From NCBI GenBank assembly GCA_030696315.1, contig JAUYSM010000075.1:1-64000 (forward strand): 64,000 nt of DNA. Reading direction: 5' to 3'. This DNA is from Pseudohongiella sp. GTDB lineage: Bacteria; Pseudomonadota; Gammaproteobacteria; Pseudomonadales; Pseudohongiellaceae. Below are positions 37,248 to 45,581 of the stretch, in pieces (the first letter of the stretch is position 1; every line of letters starts with the position of its first letter). The notes below the pieces were generated by a model. That model worked only from the letters and a program-made list of their open reading frames with translations, did not search any database and was not told the origin of the DNA. The position numbers were made by a program, and so were the translations under genes.

Positions 37248-38048
37248 TCATTTTTTTCGCACGGCAGGTGGTGCGCCACCGTCACGTATTTCATCGTCAA
37301 ACTGCGCCGCAAACGACTTCAAGGTGTCCTCGATGAAGGAGGGCGGGCGTCGCTTGCTCATCATGGATACGCCTTCGAGCACCATATTCATGGCAATCAG
37401 ACGTTCTTCAGTGCGGCGTTCCAGCTTTACTGCAATCGGCTTAAAAAGGATGTTCCCCAGCAGAATGCCGTAGAACGTTGTTAACAAGGCAACCGCCATT
37501 TGTGGGCCAATGGTATCCAGGCTGCCGGCATCCATCACAAACAACATGTTAACCAGGCCAACCAGCGTACCAATCATGCCAAAGGCTGCCGAGTAGCTGG
37601 CCATGGTGCGAAAGATCTGCGCCTCGGCCCGTTCCCGCGCTTTTACCCGGGCAATCCGCCAGCGTAAGGTGTCGATTATTTCCTGTTCAGAGGTGTTGGC
37701 GATAACCAGTTGGATACCGTTGCGCAAAAACGGATTTTTAGTGCGTGCCAGCGCGTCATCAACATCTTTGATATTGCCTTGGAACCATAATCGCGACATC
37801 TGCACCAGTTCTTTGATGTCATCGCGGGTATAGGTATTTTCCCGGCGGAAAACCAGGGCCACCAGCTTGATGACCCTGAGCACCTCTTTCATAGGATAAC
37901 TGATGAAGGTTGCCGCGATGGTGCCAGTCACCACAATGGTCAGACTGGCAGGATCAAAAAAGGAGCTGGCCGATTCTGCAGTAAAAAACAGCACACTGAC
38001 CAACAAAATCAAGCTGGCCAGCATGCCTATAATGGTCGACGGGTTCAT
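37248..38048 (-). CDS. motA: Flagellar motor stator protein MotA/PomA-like
   Basis: About 266 residues from ATG 38048, which follows GGAAGG; the open frame upstream to 38111 lacks family character. Four membrane helices: two at the N-terminus (STIIGMLASLILLVSVLFF; LTIVVTGTIAATFI) and two after the cytoplasmic loop (AAFGMIGTLVGLVNMLFVM; MAVALLTTFYGILLGNILF). The charged loop RVKARERAEAQIFRTMA and GMIGTLVGL resemble the sodium-type PomA group more than E. coli MotA, but ion choice cannot be read with certainty. Confidence 0.92.
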   Translation of the reverse strand: MNPSTIIGMLASLILLVSVLFFTAESASSFFDPASLTIVVTGTIAATFISYPMKEVLRVIKLVALVFRRENTYTRDDIKELVQMSRLWFQGNIKDVDDALARTKNPFLRNGIQLVIANTSEQEIIDTLRWRIARVKARERAEAQIFRTMASYSAAFGMIGTLVGLVNMLFVMDAGSLDTIGPQMAVALLTTFYGILLGNILFKPIAVKLERRTEERLIAMNMVLEGVSMMSKRRPPSFIEDTLKSFAAQFDDEIRDGGAPPAVRKK

Positions 38049-38190
38049 GAGCCTTCCTGCAAGTACTAACAAAAAGGCTATCGGCTGTGTGCGGTCAGGC
38101 TTTAGGCACACTTGAAAATTTACGGATAATCCCCAGAAAATAGCTCAAATTCCCACAACCTGACGTTGGTAATTGCGAAGGAGGCTAACT

Positions 38191-38823
38191 ATGCATAATT
38201 CCGACCTCAACCCGTCGCAGCCCAAAAAGGAAAAGCTGCTGGTGGGACTGCTTGTTTTGAGTGTGGGCGCGGTAATCGCGCTGGGTTTGTACACATTTCA
38301 ACTTAATAAAAAAATTGATTCACTTACACCACAGACGACGGGGCCAGCGCTGCAAGCCCTGCTGGATTCAGCTCAACCATCAAAACAAGCCCCTCACACC
38401 TTATCAAACCCGGCCATCACCGCAATCGATCCATCTCAGCAAATAGAAGCCATTCGCCAACAAATGGATGCCATGATGAGCAGTGTGTTTGGCGGGCCAG
38501 TGCCCTCGGTCACGGGTATCCCGGGTCTGAGCTTGCAGCAACCCAATATCTCTCTGCGCGAAACCGATAGTGCGCTTGAAGTTGTGATTGCTGTGCCGGA
38601 AGGTCAGGCGTTTGAACTTGGCACCGATGTTCAAGAAGACAGACTCACTGTTACCGGGACAATCAGCTGGAGCGCAAACGACAGCAATAACGGCTTGGCA
38701 TCCCGCCGCAGTGGCAGTAGCCAGTTCACTCGGACTATTATGCTGCCTGGCACCGTGGTCCCGGCGGGCATGGTGACAGAGCACCGTGAGGGTGAAATTG
38801 TGATCAGTCTGCCCAAGGCTTAG
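38191..38823 (+). CDS. Membrane-anchored Hsp20/alpha-crystallin-domain protein
   Basis: 210 residues from ATG 38191, with a GGAGG site just upstream; an in-frame TTG at 38173 is less likely. A single membrane helix (LLVGLLVLSVGAVIALGLY, about residues 17-37) follows a short basic N-terminus. A spacer of about 80 residues then leads to a C-terminal alpha-crystallin-like domain from about residue 118: ISLRETDSALEVVIAVPEG, EDRLTVTGTISW and TIMLPGTVVPAGMV. A small heat-shock fold tethered to the membrane, probably facing the periplasm, is unusual; ordinary IbpA-type proteins are soluble. Function unknown, perhaps an envelope holdase. Confidence 0.75.
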   Translation: MHNSDLNPSQPKKEKLLVGLLVLSVGAVIALGLYTFQLNKKIDSLTPQTTGPALQALLDSAQPSKQAPHTLSNPAITAIDPSQQIEAIRQQMDAMMSSVFGGPVPSVTGIPGLSLQQPNISLRETDSALEVVIAVPEGQAFELGTDVQEDRLTVTGTISWSANDSNNGLASRRSGSSQFTRTIMLPGTVVPAGMVTEHREGEIVISLPKA

Positions 38824-38860
38824 CATTGTTATTGTTTATGAGATCCAGCACCGGAGTGAT

Positions 38861-39880
38861 ATGCCCAAACGATTACTGATTATCTACACAGGCGGCACTA
38901 TTGGCATGAAGCAGACTGCCCATGGGCTGGCGCCGGCGCCCGACCTGGCTGCCGAGATAACACAGCTGATTGAAATGGGACCTTCTTTTCAGAAGAATCC
39001 GCCGGTGCTGCATACGCTCAGTTACGATCCTCTGATCGATAGTTCAGACATGACGCCGGCCGTTTGGTTAAAAATCGCCACCGATATTGAACAACGTTAT
39101 GACAACTACGATGGCTTTGTTGTGCTGCATGGCACTGACACACTGGCCTACACCAGTTCAGCTTTGTGTTACTTCATCCGCCGCCAAGGCAAACCTGTGG
39201 TGCTGACCGGTGCACAATTGCCATTCGGATTCCCACGCAGTGATGCGCGCAGCAATCTGATATCAGCAATTGAGGTGGCCGCTACCATGCCAGCTGCGAT
39301 GGCTCAGGTGTGTGTGGTGTTCGGCTCAAAGATCATGCGCGGCAACCGGGTAACCAAAGTGTCGGCCAGTGCCTATGATGCCTTCGACTCACCACGCTGT
39401 GCGCCGTTGGGCAGTATTGGTATTGATATTCACTTTCAAGGTGCGCGCCGCACGGTACACGAGCAATCTGACTCGCTGCCAGCGTTGGCGCTGCCGCCAG
39501 ATAACGCCGTCGTTTTATTGCGACTTTACCCGGGGATCAGTGCACAACTGTTACGGGCCGTCTGCGCGGATACCGTCACCAGAGCCGTCGTATTGGAGGC
39601 TTACGGATCTGGAAATGCGCCCTCTCGTTGCCCAGACTTCCTCAATGAGGTGAAATCTGTGGTTGAGCGCGGCATTGTGGTGCTGGTGGTGTCACAGCCA
39701 TTGGATGGGGTGGTGAGTTTTGGTCGTTATGCGGCGGGTAGCAGTCTGGCGGGAGCCGGAGCAATCAGCGGGCGAGATCTGACCACCGAAGCCGCGGTCA
39801 CCAAGCTCTACTACCTGATGGCCTGCGGTTGTGCAAGCTCCGAAATCGCCAACAAACTCAGGCATCATGTCTCAGCTTGA
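38861..39880 (+). CDS. ansA: L-asparaginase type I
   Basis: A cytosolic type I asparaginase that hydrolyses asparagine to aspartate and ammonia. 339 residues, no signal peptide. The first catalytic Thr is in LLIIYTGGTIGMKQT near the N-terminus. The second catalytic Thr and Asp are in VVLHGTDTLAYTSSALCYF. GAQLPFGFPRSDARSNLISA and GAISGRDLTTEAAVTKLYYL complete the family pattern. CGGAG precedes the start. It stands alone between the Hsp20-like gene and convergent sodB. Confidence 0.93.
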   Translation: MPKRLLIIYTGGTIGMKQTAHGLAPAPDLAAEITQLIEMGPSFQKNPPVLHTLSYDPLIDSSDMTPAVWLKIATDIEQRYDNYDGFVVLHGTDTLAYTSSALCYFIRRQGKPVVLTGAQLPFGFPRSDARSNLISAIEVAATMPAAMAQVCVVFGSKIMRGNRVTKVSASAYDAFDSPRCAPLGSIGIDIHFQGARRTVHEQSDSLPALALPPDNAVVLLRLYPGISAQLLRAVCADTVTRAVVLEAYGSGNAPSRCPDFLNEVKSVVERGIVVLVVSQPLDGVVSFGRYAAGSSLAGAGAISGRDLTTEAAVTKLYYLMACGCASSEIANKLRHHVSA

Positions 39881-39923
39881 AGAATCGGAGACGGAAGGCT
39901 AAAGCCCACCGTCCCCTGCCTGA

Positions 39924-40511
39924 TCAGGCGATATTGGCGTTCGCAAAATCCCAGTTGGCCAGATTATTCAGGAAGCTCGCCAGGAAGTCAGGGCGACGGT
40001 TCTGGTAATCAATGTAGTACGCATGTTCCCATACATCGCATACCAGAACAGGGGTTGCGCCAGTGGTCAGTGGCGTTTCAGCATTCGGAGTTTTCACAAC
40101 TTTAAGTTTGCCGCCGTCCAGCACCAGCCACACCCAGCCGCTGCCGAACTGACCGATACCACCGTTTACAAACTCTTTTTTGAAGTTGTCGAAACTGCCA
40201 AAGTCTTCGTCAATTTTGGCAGCGATTGCGCCAGTGGGAGCGCCACCGCCGTTAGGTTTCATGCTTTTCCAGAAAAAATTGTGGTTGTACACCTGCGCCA
40301 CATTGTTAAACAACGGGCCGCCAACTTTAGCACTGGCCTTGACCAGGTCTTCCAGGTTGTCGGCGTCGATTCCTGCATCAGCCAGCAGCTCATTGCCTTT
40401 AACCACGTATGCATTGTGGTGTTTGCCATGGTGAAAGCTGAAGGTTTCCGCTGACATGTGCGGTTCCAGTGCGTTGGCAGCATAGGGTAATTCTGGCAGT
40501 TCTAATTTCAT
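39924..40511 (-). CDS. sodB: Iron superoxide dismutase
   Basis: SodB converts superoxide to hydrogen peroxide and oxygen in the cytosol. 195 residues. Metal ligands are His in SFHHGKHHNAYV, His in VAQVYNHNFFWKSM, and Asp/His in VCDVWEHAYYIDYQNRRPDF. NHNFFWKSMKPNGGG and the GQFGSGWVWLV motif point to the iron rather than the manganese form. A well-formed sigma-70 promoter lies upstream on the minus strand. Confidence 0.96.
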   Translation of the reverse strand: MKLELPELPYAANALEPHMSAETFSFHHGKHHNAYVVKGNELLADAGIDADNLEDLVKASAKVGGPLFNNVAQVYNHNFFWKSMKPNGGGAPTGAIAAKIDEDFGSFDNFKKEFVNGGIGQFGSGWVWLVLDGGKLKVVKTPNAETPLTTGATPVLVCDVWEHAYYIDYQNRRPDFLASFLNNLANWDFANANIA

Positions 40512-40578
40512 ACAGTCCTCGAAACGTCTGATGATGGCGATCGCCGGGCTTGGCGGTCACACTCAAAATGGGCCTGTG

Positions 40579-40607
40579 AGCATAATCCACATTTCCCGGT
40601 GATTCAA
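40579..40607 (-). promoter_or_regulatory. Sigma-70 promoter of sodB
   Basis: Read on the minus strand, TTGAAT (40607-40602) and TATGCT (40584-40579) are separated by 17 bases. Transcription would start near 40572, giving a leader of about 60 bases. No clear Fur box was recognised. Confidence 0.6.
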
Positions 40608-40629
40608 GGTAATGGGCTGCGTTCTGCCT

Positions 40630-40659
40630 TTGCCCATCGTGATGCAAACCGTCTACAAT
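40630..40659 (+). promoter_or_regulatory. Possible sigma-70 promoter of the coiled-coil gene
   Basis: TTGCCC (40630-40635) and TACAAT (40654-40659), 18-base spacer, end 43 bases before the ATG at 40703. Confidence 0.45.
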
Positions 40660-40702
40660 AGCGGCGATTTCCAGACAAATGGCTGTGCCGAGGGTGTAAG
40701 TG

Positions 40703-41482
40703 ATGCGAGATAACGATGATTTTGACAATATCCCCTCTATGGTTCCTTCCCGGGACGATGTGGCGTCTCGCCAACAGGCGCGACAACAGCCTGATTTGGT
40801 CAAACCCGTCAGTTATGCCGAGTTGGTAAAAGTCAGTACCTGGCCGGTACGTATCATGCTTGCGCTGCTGACTATTTCGCTGGGCGGCGCGGCCTATTAC
40901 GGTTACGAGTTGCATACCCAGACATTGCAACAATTAGAGCAGTCCAATCGGCGTATTACTGATCTGGAGGGCCGCTTGGCGCTGGTGGGTGATTCAGCTG
41001 AAGAAACCATGGGCAACATCATTGAGCGTGTTGACTTCAACTTCTCTGAAATCGACAAGCTGTGGGCGGCGCGCAATACCACCAATACCAATGTCACTGA
41101 TCTGACCGGTCGTGTTGCCGTGGTTGAGAACCGCTCACAAGAAAACCTGACCGCGGTTGAGGAAACCAATGTCCGCCTCGTGCAGACCACCAATCTGGTT
41201 GAGGACACACGTCGCGATGTGGCCACGTTACGCACCGGTGCCGAGCAACTGACCACGCAATTAACAACCTTGAACACACAAGTGCAAAGTCTACGCAGCG
41301 TGGGTCAGGATCTGGCCAACCTGCGGGCAGAAATCAGCACTGCTGAAACCACTTCAGGCGGTCTCAGTGACAGGCTGATCCGCGTGGAAGAAGCGGTTGA
41401 AGCCATTGATACCTTCCGTATGCAGATGAACCAGACGGTACTGCGCCTGCAACAACAAATAGAAGCCGCAAATAACCCGTAA
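40703..41482 (+). CDS. Single-pass membrane protein with a long coiled coil, function unknown
   Basis: 259 residues from ATG 40703 (a GTG three bases earlier is also open). An acidic cytoplasmic N-terminus of about 48 residues is followed by one membrane helix (VRIMLALLTISLGGAAYYGY). The rest is almost entirely heptad-like helix rich in Asn, Thr, Glu and Leu (for example TQTLQQLEQSNRRITDLEG and QLTTQLTTLNTQVQSLRSV). No enzymatic motif is visible. Proteins like this next to sodB are seen in related bacteria, but I know no function. It lies directly upstream of the tRNA-Leu promoter. Confidence 0.8.
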   Translation: MRDNDDFDNIPSMVPSRDDVASRQQARQQPDLVKPVSYAELVKVSTWPVRIMLALLTISLGGAAYYGYELHTQTLQQLEQSNRRITDLEGRLALVGDSAEETMGNIIERVDFNFSEIDKLWAARNTTNTNVTDLTGRVAVVENRSQENLTAVEETNVRLVQTTNLVEDTRRDVATLRTGAEQLTTQLTTLNTQVQSLRSVGQDLANLRAEISTAETTSGGLSDRLIRVEEAVEAIDTFRMQMNQTVLRLQQQIEAANNP

Positions 41483-41488
41483 CGGCAA

Positions 41489-41518
41489 CTGACAGACGGC
41501 TGCGCATGTGGCTATAAT
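41489..41518 (+). promoter_or_regulatory. Strong promoter of tRNA-Leu
   Basis: CTGACA (41489-41494) and a perfect TATAAT (41513-41518) are 18 bases apart. The GC-rich run GCGCGGCC after the -10 is the discriminator type seen in stringently controlled stable-RNA promoters. It lies 55 bases before the tRNA. Confidence 0.75.
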
Positions 41519-41572
41519 GCGCGGCCTCGATAACAACCCTCCGGACAACCCCCCGTTCGGAGCGGCCAGCAA

Positions 41573-41657
41573 GCGGACGTGGTGGAATTGGTAGACACAC
41601 TGGATTTAGGTTCCAGCGCCGCAAGGTGTGAGAGTTCGAGTCTCTCCGTCCGCACCA
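41573..41657 (+). tRNA. tRNA-Leu, anticodon UAG
   Basis: An 85-base class II tRNA with encoded CCA. The acceptor GCGGACG (41573-41579) pairs with CGTCCGC (41647-41653). The anticodon stem CTGGA/TCCAG encloses loop TTTAGGT with anticodon TAG at 41607-41609, reading CUA. A long variable arm and a T-arm with GTTCGAG are present. It marks the left edge of the restriction island. No copy of its 3' end was found at the island's far side. Confidence 0.97.
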
Positions 41658-41692
41658 TTAATTAGCAAATCAAATCAAACGCTTGACTCAGG

Positions 41693-41711
41693 TGTGTCTC
41701 TGAAAGACACA
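41693..41711 (+). terminator. Hairpin downstream of tRNA-Leu
   Basis: TGTGTCT (41693-41699) and AGACACA (41705-41711) form a perfect 7-bp stem with a 5-base loop. No T-run follows, so it may be a processing or weak termination structure. Confidence 0.4.
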
Positions 41712-41829
41712 GACCGGACTTGCGCTCTTCGTTCTTGCCTTCTATTTGATGTAGTATCCGACAAGACAAGCCTGTTCAAGGTGATGCTTGGCTGATTACA
41801 CCGCTGATTTAAAGGGAACTAATAACGAC

Positions 41830-44262
41830 ATGGCTATCAAGAAATCCGAACTCTACTCCTCCCTCTGGGCATCATGTGATGAGCTTCGAGGCGGTATGGA
41901 TGCCAGCCAGTACAAGGACTATGTCCTGTTTATGCTGTTCATCAAGTACATCTCTGACAAATATGCTGACTCTGACGACTTTGCCCCTCCTGTTCTTATT
42001 CCTTCTGGCTCAAGTTTTAAGGATATGGTTCTGCTCAAGGGTAAGAGCGATATCGGGGACAAGATCAATACCCAGATCATCCAGCCTCTGATTGAAGCAA
42101 ATCAGCGCCTGGCTCGTAGTGACTTCCCTGACTTCAATGATCCAAACAAACTGGGTGAAGGCAAGGCCATGGTGGACCGGCTGACCAATCTGGTCAGCAT
42201 CTTCCAGAAGCCTGAGTTGGACTTTGCAAAAAATCGTGCGGAGCATGACGACATTCTGGGAGATGCCTACGAATACCTGATGCGCCACTTCGCTACCGAA
42301 AGCGGCAAGAGTAAAGGGCAGTTTTATACCCCTTCTGAGGTCAGTCGTATCCTGGCTCAAGTGATTGGTATATCACCGCAGACTGCAGTAGCAGCCACAA
42401 CAGCCTATGACCCTACTTGCGGCTCAGGATCACTGTTACTTAAGGTTGCGGCTGAGGCGGGCAAACACATCACCCTAGAAGGTCAGGAGAAGGATGTGAC
42501 AACAGCAGGTCTAGCTCGCATGAACATGATCCTGCATAACTTCCCCACGGCCAACATCCAGCAGGGTGACACGCTGGCCAATCCCAAGTTCAAAGATCGT
42601 GAGCAGCTGCGTACCTACGACTTTGTAGTGGCCAACCCTCCTTTCTCTGACAAGAGCTGGGGTACAGGTCTCACGCCTGAGAATGATCCATTTCAGCGAT
42701 TTGGTTGGGGTGTGCCACCGGCCAAGCAGGGTGACTACGCTTACTTGTTGCACGTAATCCGCTCTATGAAGAGCACCGGCAAGGGTGCTGTGATTCTGCC
42801 TCATGGCGTGTTGTTCAGGGGCAACGCTGAAGGCGTGATCCGCAAGCAGTTAATTCGTTCTGGCTTCATCAAGGGCATTATTGGTCTGCCCGCAAACTTG
42901 TTCTACGGCACCGGCATCCCCGCTTGTGTTGTGGTGTTAGACAAAGAAAACGCTCAAGCCAGGAAAGGCATCTTCATGATTGATGCCTCCAAGGGCTACA
43001 TCAAGGATGGCAATAAAAACCGTCTGCGTGAGCAGGACATTCACCGCATTGTTGACACCTTTACCAAACAGCAGGATGTGCCGCGTTATGCGCGCATGGT
43101 GCCGTTTGACGAAATCGCAGACACCAAGAACGACTACAACCTGAACCTCCCTCGCTACATCGATAGCACTGAGCCAGAAGATATCCAGGACATTGACGGA
43201 CATCTGCGCGGTGGTATTCCGGATCGTGACCTCAATGCTCTGGGTGCGTATTGGGATGTGATGCCTGCAGTGCGATCTGCGCTGTTTGTGAATGCCGGTC
43301 GTCCCGGTTACAGCCAACTGCGTGTGCCAATCACTGAAGTCAAAACTACCATCCTCAACCATCCTGAATTCGAAAAGTTCAAAGCAGCCGTCACCGGCAG
43401 CTTTGATCAGTGGAAGAAGATTAACCTACCATTGCTAAAAGCGTTTGACGTGGATGGTTTACCCAAAGATCTGATCACCACTGTAGGTGAGAATTTGCTC
43501 AGTGCATTCAAAAGCGCACCGCTGCTTGATGCATATGACATGTACCAGCATCTGATGGATTACTGGGCTGAGGTTATGCAAGACGATGCCTACCTGATTG
43601 CTGCTGATGGCTGGATTGCCAAACCTCAGCGAGTGTTGGAAGAAGTTAAAGCTGGTTCTAAAAAGGGCGAGTTGAAAGATAAAGGTTGGACCTGTGATTT
43701 GATTCCAAAGTCATACATCGTGGCGCGTTACTTTGCCGTGCAGCAAACAGCTCTGGATGAACTGCAAACCGAACTGGAATCTGTGCTCGCTCAACAGACT
43801 GAGCTGGAGGAAGAGCATGGCGGGGAAGAGGGTGCATTTGCTGAGCTGGATAAAATCAACAAGGGTGAAATCAACAAGCGTCTGAAGGAGACCAAGGGCG
43901 ATGCTGACTATGTCTTTGAAGCCAAAATCCTGAATGATTGGTTGAAGCTGGATCAGCAGCAGAGCGATCTGAAAACCAAAATCAAATCAGCAGATGCTGC
44001 TCTTGACCGAGCGGCACACGACCATTACGCCAAACTCAGTGTGAATGAGATCAAAATGCTTGTGGTTGATGATAAATGGCTAGCGGCCCTTGCCACTGCG
44101 GTGCTGGGTGAGCTGGATCGCGTTTCACAGACTCTGACGGCGCGCATACGAGAACTAGCTGAGCGCTACGCCGTACCACTGCCGAAACTTGTGGATGAAG
44201 TCTCCGAGCTTTCTGACCGAGTGGATGAGCACCTAAAGAAGATGGGGGCAGTATGGGGGTAA
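41830..44262 (+). CDS. hsdM: Type I restriction-modification methyltransferase subunit HsdM
   Basis: HsdM is the N6-adenine methyltransferase that, with HsdS, protects host DNA. 810 residues from ATG 41830. An upstream in-frame start at 41788 would add 14 unconserved residues. The HsdM_N domain shows DYVLFMLFIKYISDKY. Motif I DPTCGSGSLLLKVA lies near residue 195, and motif IV is NPPFSDKSWG near 268. It is longer than enteric HsdM (about 530), with a C-terminal region from about residue 500 that ends in coiled-coil-like helices (TELEEEHGG to RIRELAERYAVPLPKLVDEV). It begins the seven-gene chain and overlaps hsdS by 10 bases. Confidence 0.96.
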   Translation: MAIKKSELYSSLWASCDELRGGMDASQYKDYVLFMLFIKYISDKYADSDDFAPPVLIPSGSSFKDMVLLKGKSDIGDKINTQIIQPLIEANQRLARSDFPDFNDPNKLGEGKAMVDRLTNLVSIFQKPELDFAKNRAEHDDILGDAYEYLMRHFATESGKSKGQFYTPSEVSRILAQVIGISPQTAVAATTAYDPTCGSGSLLLKVAAEAGKHITLEGQEKDVTTAGLARMNMILHNFPTANIQQGDTLANPKFKDREQLRTYDFVVANPPFSDKSWGTGLTPENDPFQRFGWGVPPAKQGDYAYLLHVIRSMKSTGKGAVILPHGVLFRGNAEGVIRKQLIRSGFIKGIIGLPANLFYGTGIPACVVVLDKENAQARKGIFMIDASKGYIKDGNKNRLREQDIHRIVDTFTKQQDVPRYARMVPFDEIADTKNDYNLNLPRYIDSTEPEDIQDIDGHLRGGIPDRDLNALGAYWDVMPAVRSALFVNAGRPGYSQLRVPITEVKTTILNHPEFEKFKAAVTGSFDQWKKINLPLLKAFDVDGLPKDLITTVGENLLSAFKSAPLLDAYDMYQHLMDYWAEVMQDDAYLIAADGWIAKPQRVLEEVKAGSKKGELKDKGWTCDLIPKSYIVARYFAVQQTALDELQTELESVLAQQTELEEEHGGEEGAFAELDKINKGEINKRLKETKGDADYVFEAKILNDWLKLDQQQSDLKTKIKSADAALDRAAHDHYAKLSVNEIKMLVVDDKWLAALATAVLGELDRVSQTLTARIRELAERYAVPLPKLVDEVSELSDRVDEHLKKMGAVWG

Positions 44263-45581
44263 GCGAAGCGATTGAGGTGCCCGAAGTATCGGTGAAGTAT
44301 GACGTGTCGGCTTGTGACCCGGATGTTCCTCCTGGGTACAAGCAGACTGAGGTGGGTGTTATTCCGGAGGATTGGGGTTGTGTATCTGTCCGGGATGCTG
44401 CTACGGCCAGTGCCAATGCGATTGTGGGAGGCCCGTTTGGATCAGATCTAGTTTCTTCTGACTATTCCGTGTCAGGTGTTCCTGTTATTCGAGGACAGAA
44501 TATGTCTGCGCGACTTGTATCTGGTGACTTCGTGTTTGTCACTGAATTGAAAGCCAAGTCGTTGAGTGCCAATCTTGCGTATCCTGAGGATCTTATCTTC
44601 ACGCAACGCGGCACTCTTGGGCAAGTTTCAATAGTGCCAAACGCTGAGTATAAGTGCTACCTGATTTCTCAAAGTCAGATGAAGGTCTCGCTGAATCGAA
44701 CTTGTCAAGACCCTTGCTTTGTCCTTCAATATTTCGCGAGCAGCGCCGGACAGAAGCAGATTACTGCAAGTGCGATTCAGACAGGGGTGCCTCACACAAA
44801 TTTAGGAATACTTCGTGCCTACAGATTTCCATCTCCACCTATCTTTGAACAACGCGCTATCTCAACCGCCCTGAGTGATATGGATGCCCTGCTGGATTGT
44901 CTCGACAGGCTCATCGCCAAAAAGCGCAACCTCAAACAAGCTGCCATGCAACAACTGCTTACAGGTCAAACCCGCTTGCCGGGGTTTGAGGGGGAGTGGG
45001 ACGTGAGGCAGTTGGGGGAGGAAGCTATCTTCCTTAAAGGGAAAGGGCTACCTAAAACCGCGCTGGATTCACATGGAACAGAATTGTGTGTTCACTATGG
45101 GGAGCTTTTTACACAGTATTCCGAAGAAATCAATTCAACTTTAAGTAGAACACGTAATTCACCAGATCACTTTCGCTCAATAGCAAATGACGTTTTGATG
45201 CCAACATCAGATGTGACTCCGCGAGGTTTAGCAAAGGCGAGTTGCGTAATGCAAGATAGAGTTGTACTGGGCGGTGATATATTGGTAATCAGACTAAGTC
45301 CTGAGCGGGTTAATGGGATTTTTCTGAGTTATGTTATCAGAAGCGAAGCAGCTCAAGTTTTGAGTCTTGTAACTGGCACGACAGTGTTCCATCTGTATGG
45401 ATCGGATATGAAGAAGTTTATTTTTCCTATTCCTCCATTAGAAGAGCAGATTGCAATCGTCAAAGTTCTCTCCGATATTGGTGCTGAAATCGAAGTCCTC
45501 GAACAGCGCCGCAACAAAACCCGCGACCTAAAACAAGCCATGATGCAGGAATTACTAACAGGAAGGACCCGCCTGATATGA
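44253..45581 (+). CDS. hsdS: Type I restriction-modification specificity subunit HsdS
   Basis: HsdS recognises the bipartite DNA target through two target-recognition domains. 442 residues. TRD1 spans about 20-195 and contains GVIPEDWG, GGPFGSDL and IRGQNMSARL. The central conserved helix is QRAISTALSDMDALLDCLD with KQAAMQQLLTGQTRLPGF. TRD2 spans about 245-395. The distal helix EEQIAIVKVLSDIGAEIEVL and KQAMMQELLTGRTRLI repeat the central one, as the circular architecture of HsdS requires. Both helices are intact, so specificity should be bipartite. The target cannot be predicted. Confidence 0.95.
   Translation: MGVSEAIEVPEVSVKYDVSACDPDVPPGYKQTEVGVIPEDWGCVSVRDAATASANAIVGGPFGSDLVSSDYSVSGVPVIRGQNMSARLVSGDFVFVTELKAKSLSANLAYPEDLIFTQRGTLGQVSIVPNAEYKCYLISQSQMKVSLNRTCQDPCFVLQYFASSAGQKQITASAIQTGVPHTNLGILRAYRFPSPPIFEQRAISTALSDMDALLDCLDRLIAKKRNLKQAAMQQLLTGQTRLPGFEGEWDVRQLGEEAIFLKGKGLPKTALDSHGTELCVHYGELFTQYSEEINSTLSRTRNSPDHFRSIANDVLMPTSDVTPRGLAKASCVMQDRVVLGGDILVIRLSPERVNGIFLSYVIRSEAAQVLSLVTGTTVFHLYGSDMKKFIFPIPPLEEQIAIVKVLSDIGAEIEVLEQRRNKTRDLKQAMMQELLTGRTRLI

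Noticed and set aside
41658-41829. attL/attR-type direct repeat of the tRNA-Leu 3' end
   Set aside because: The T-arm/CCA sequence of the tRNA does not recur in the window through 60.4 kb.
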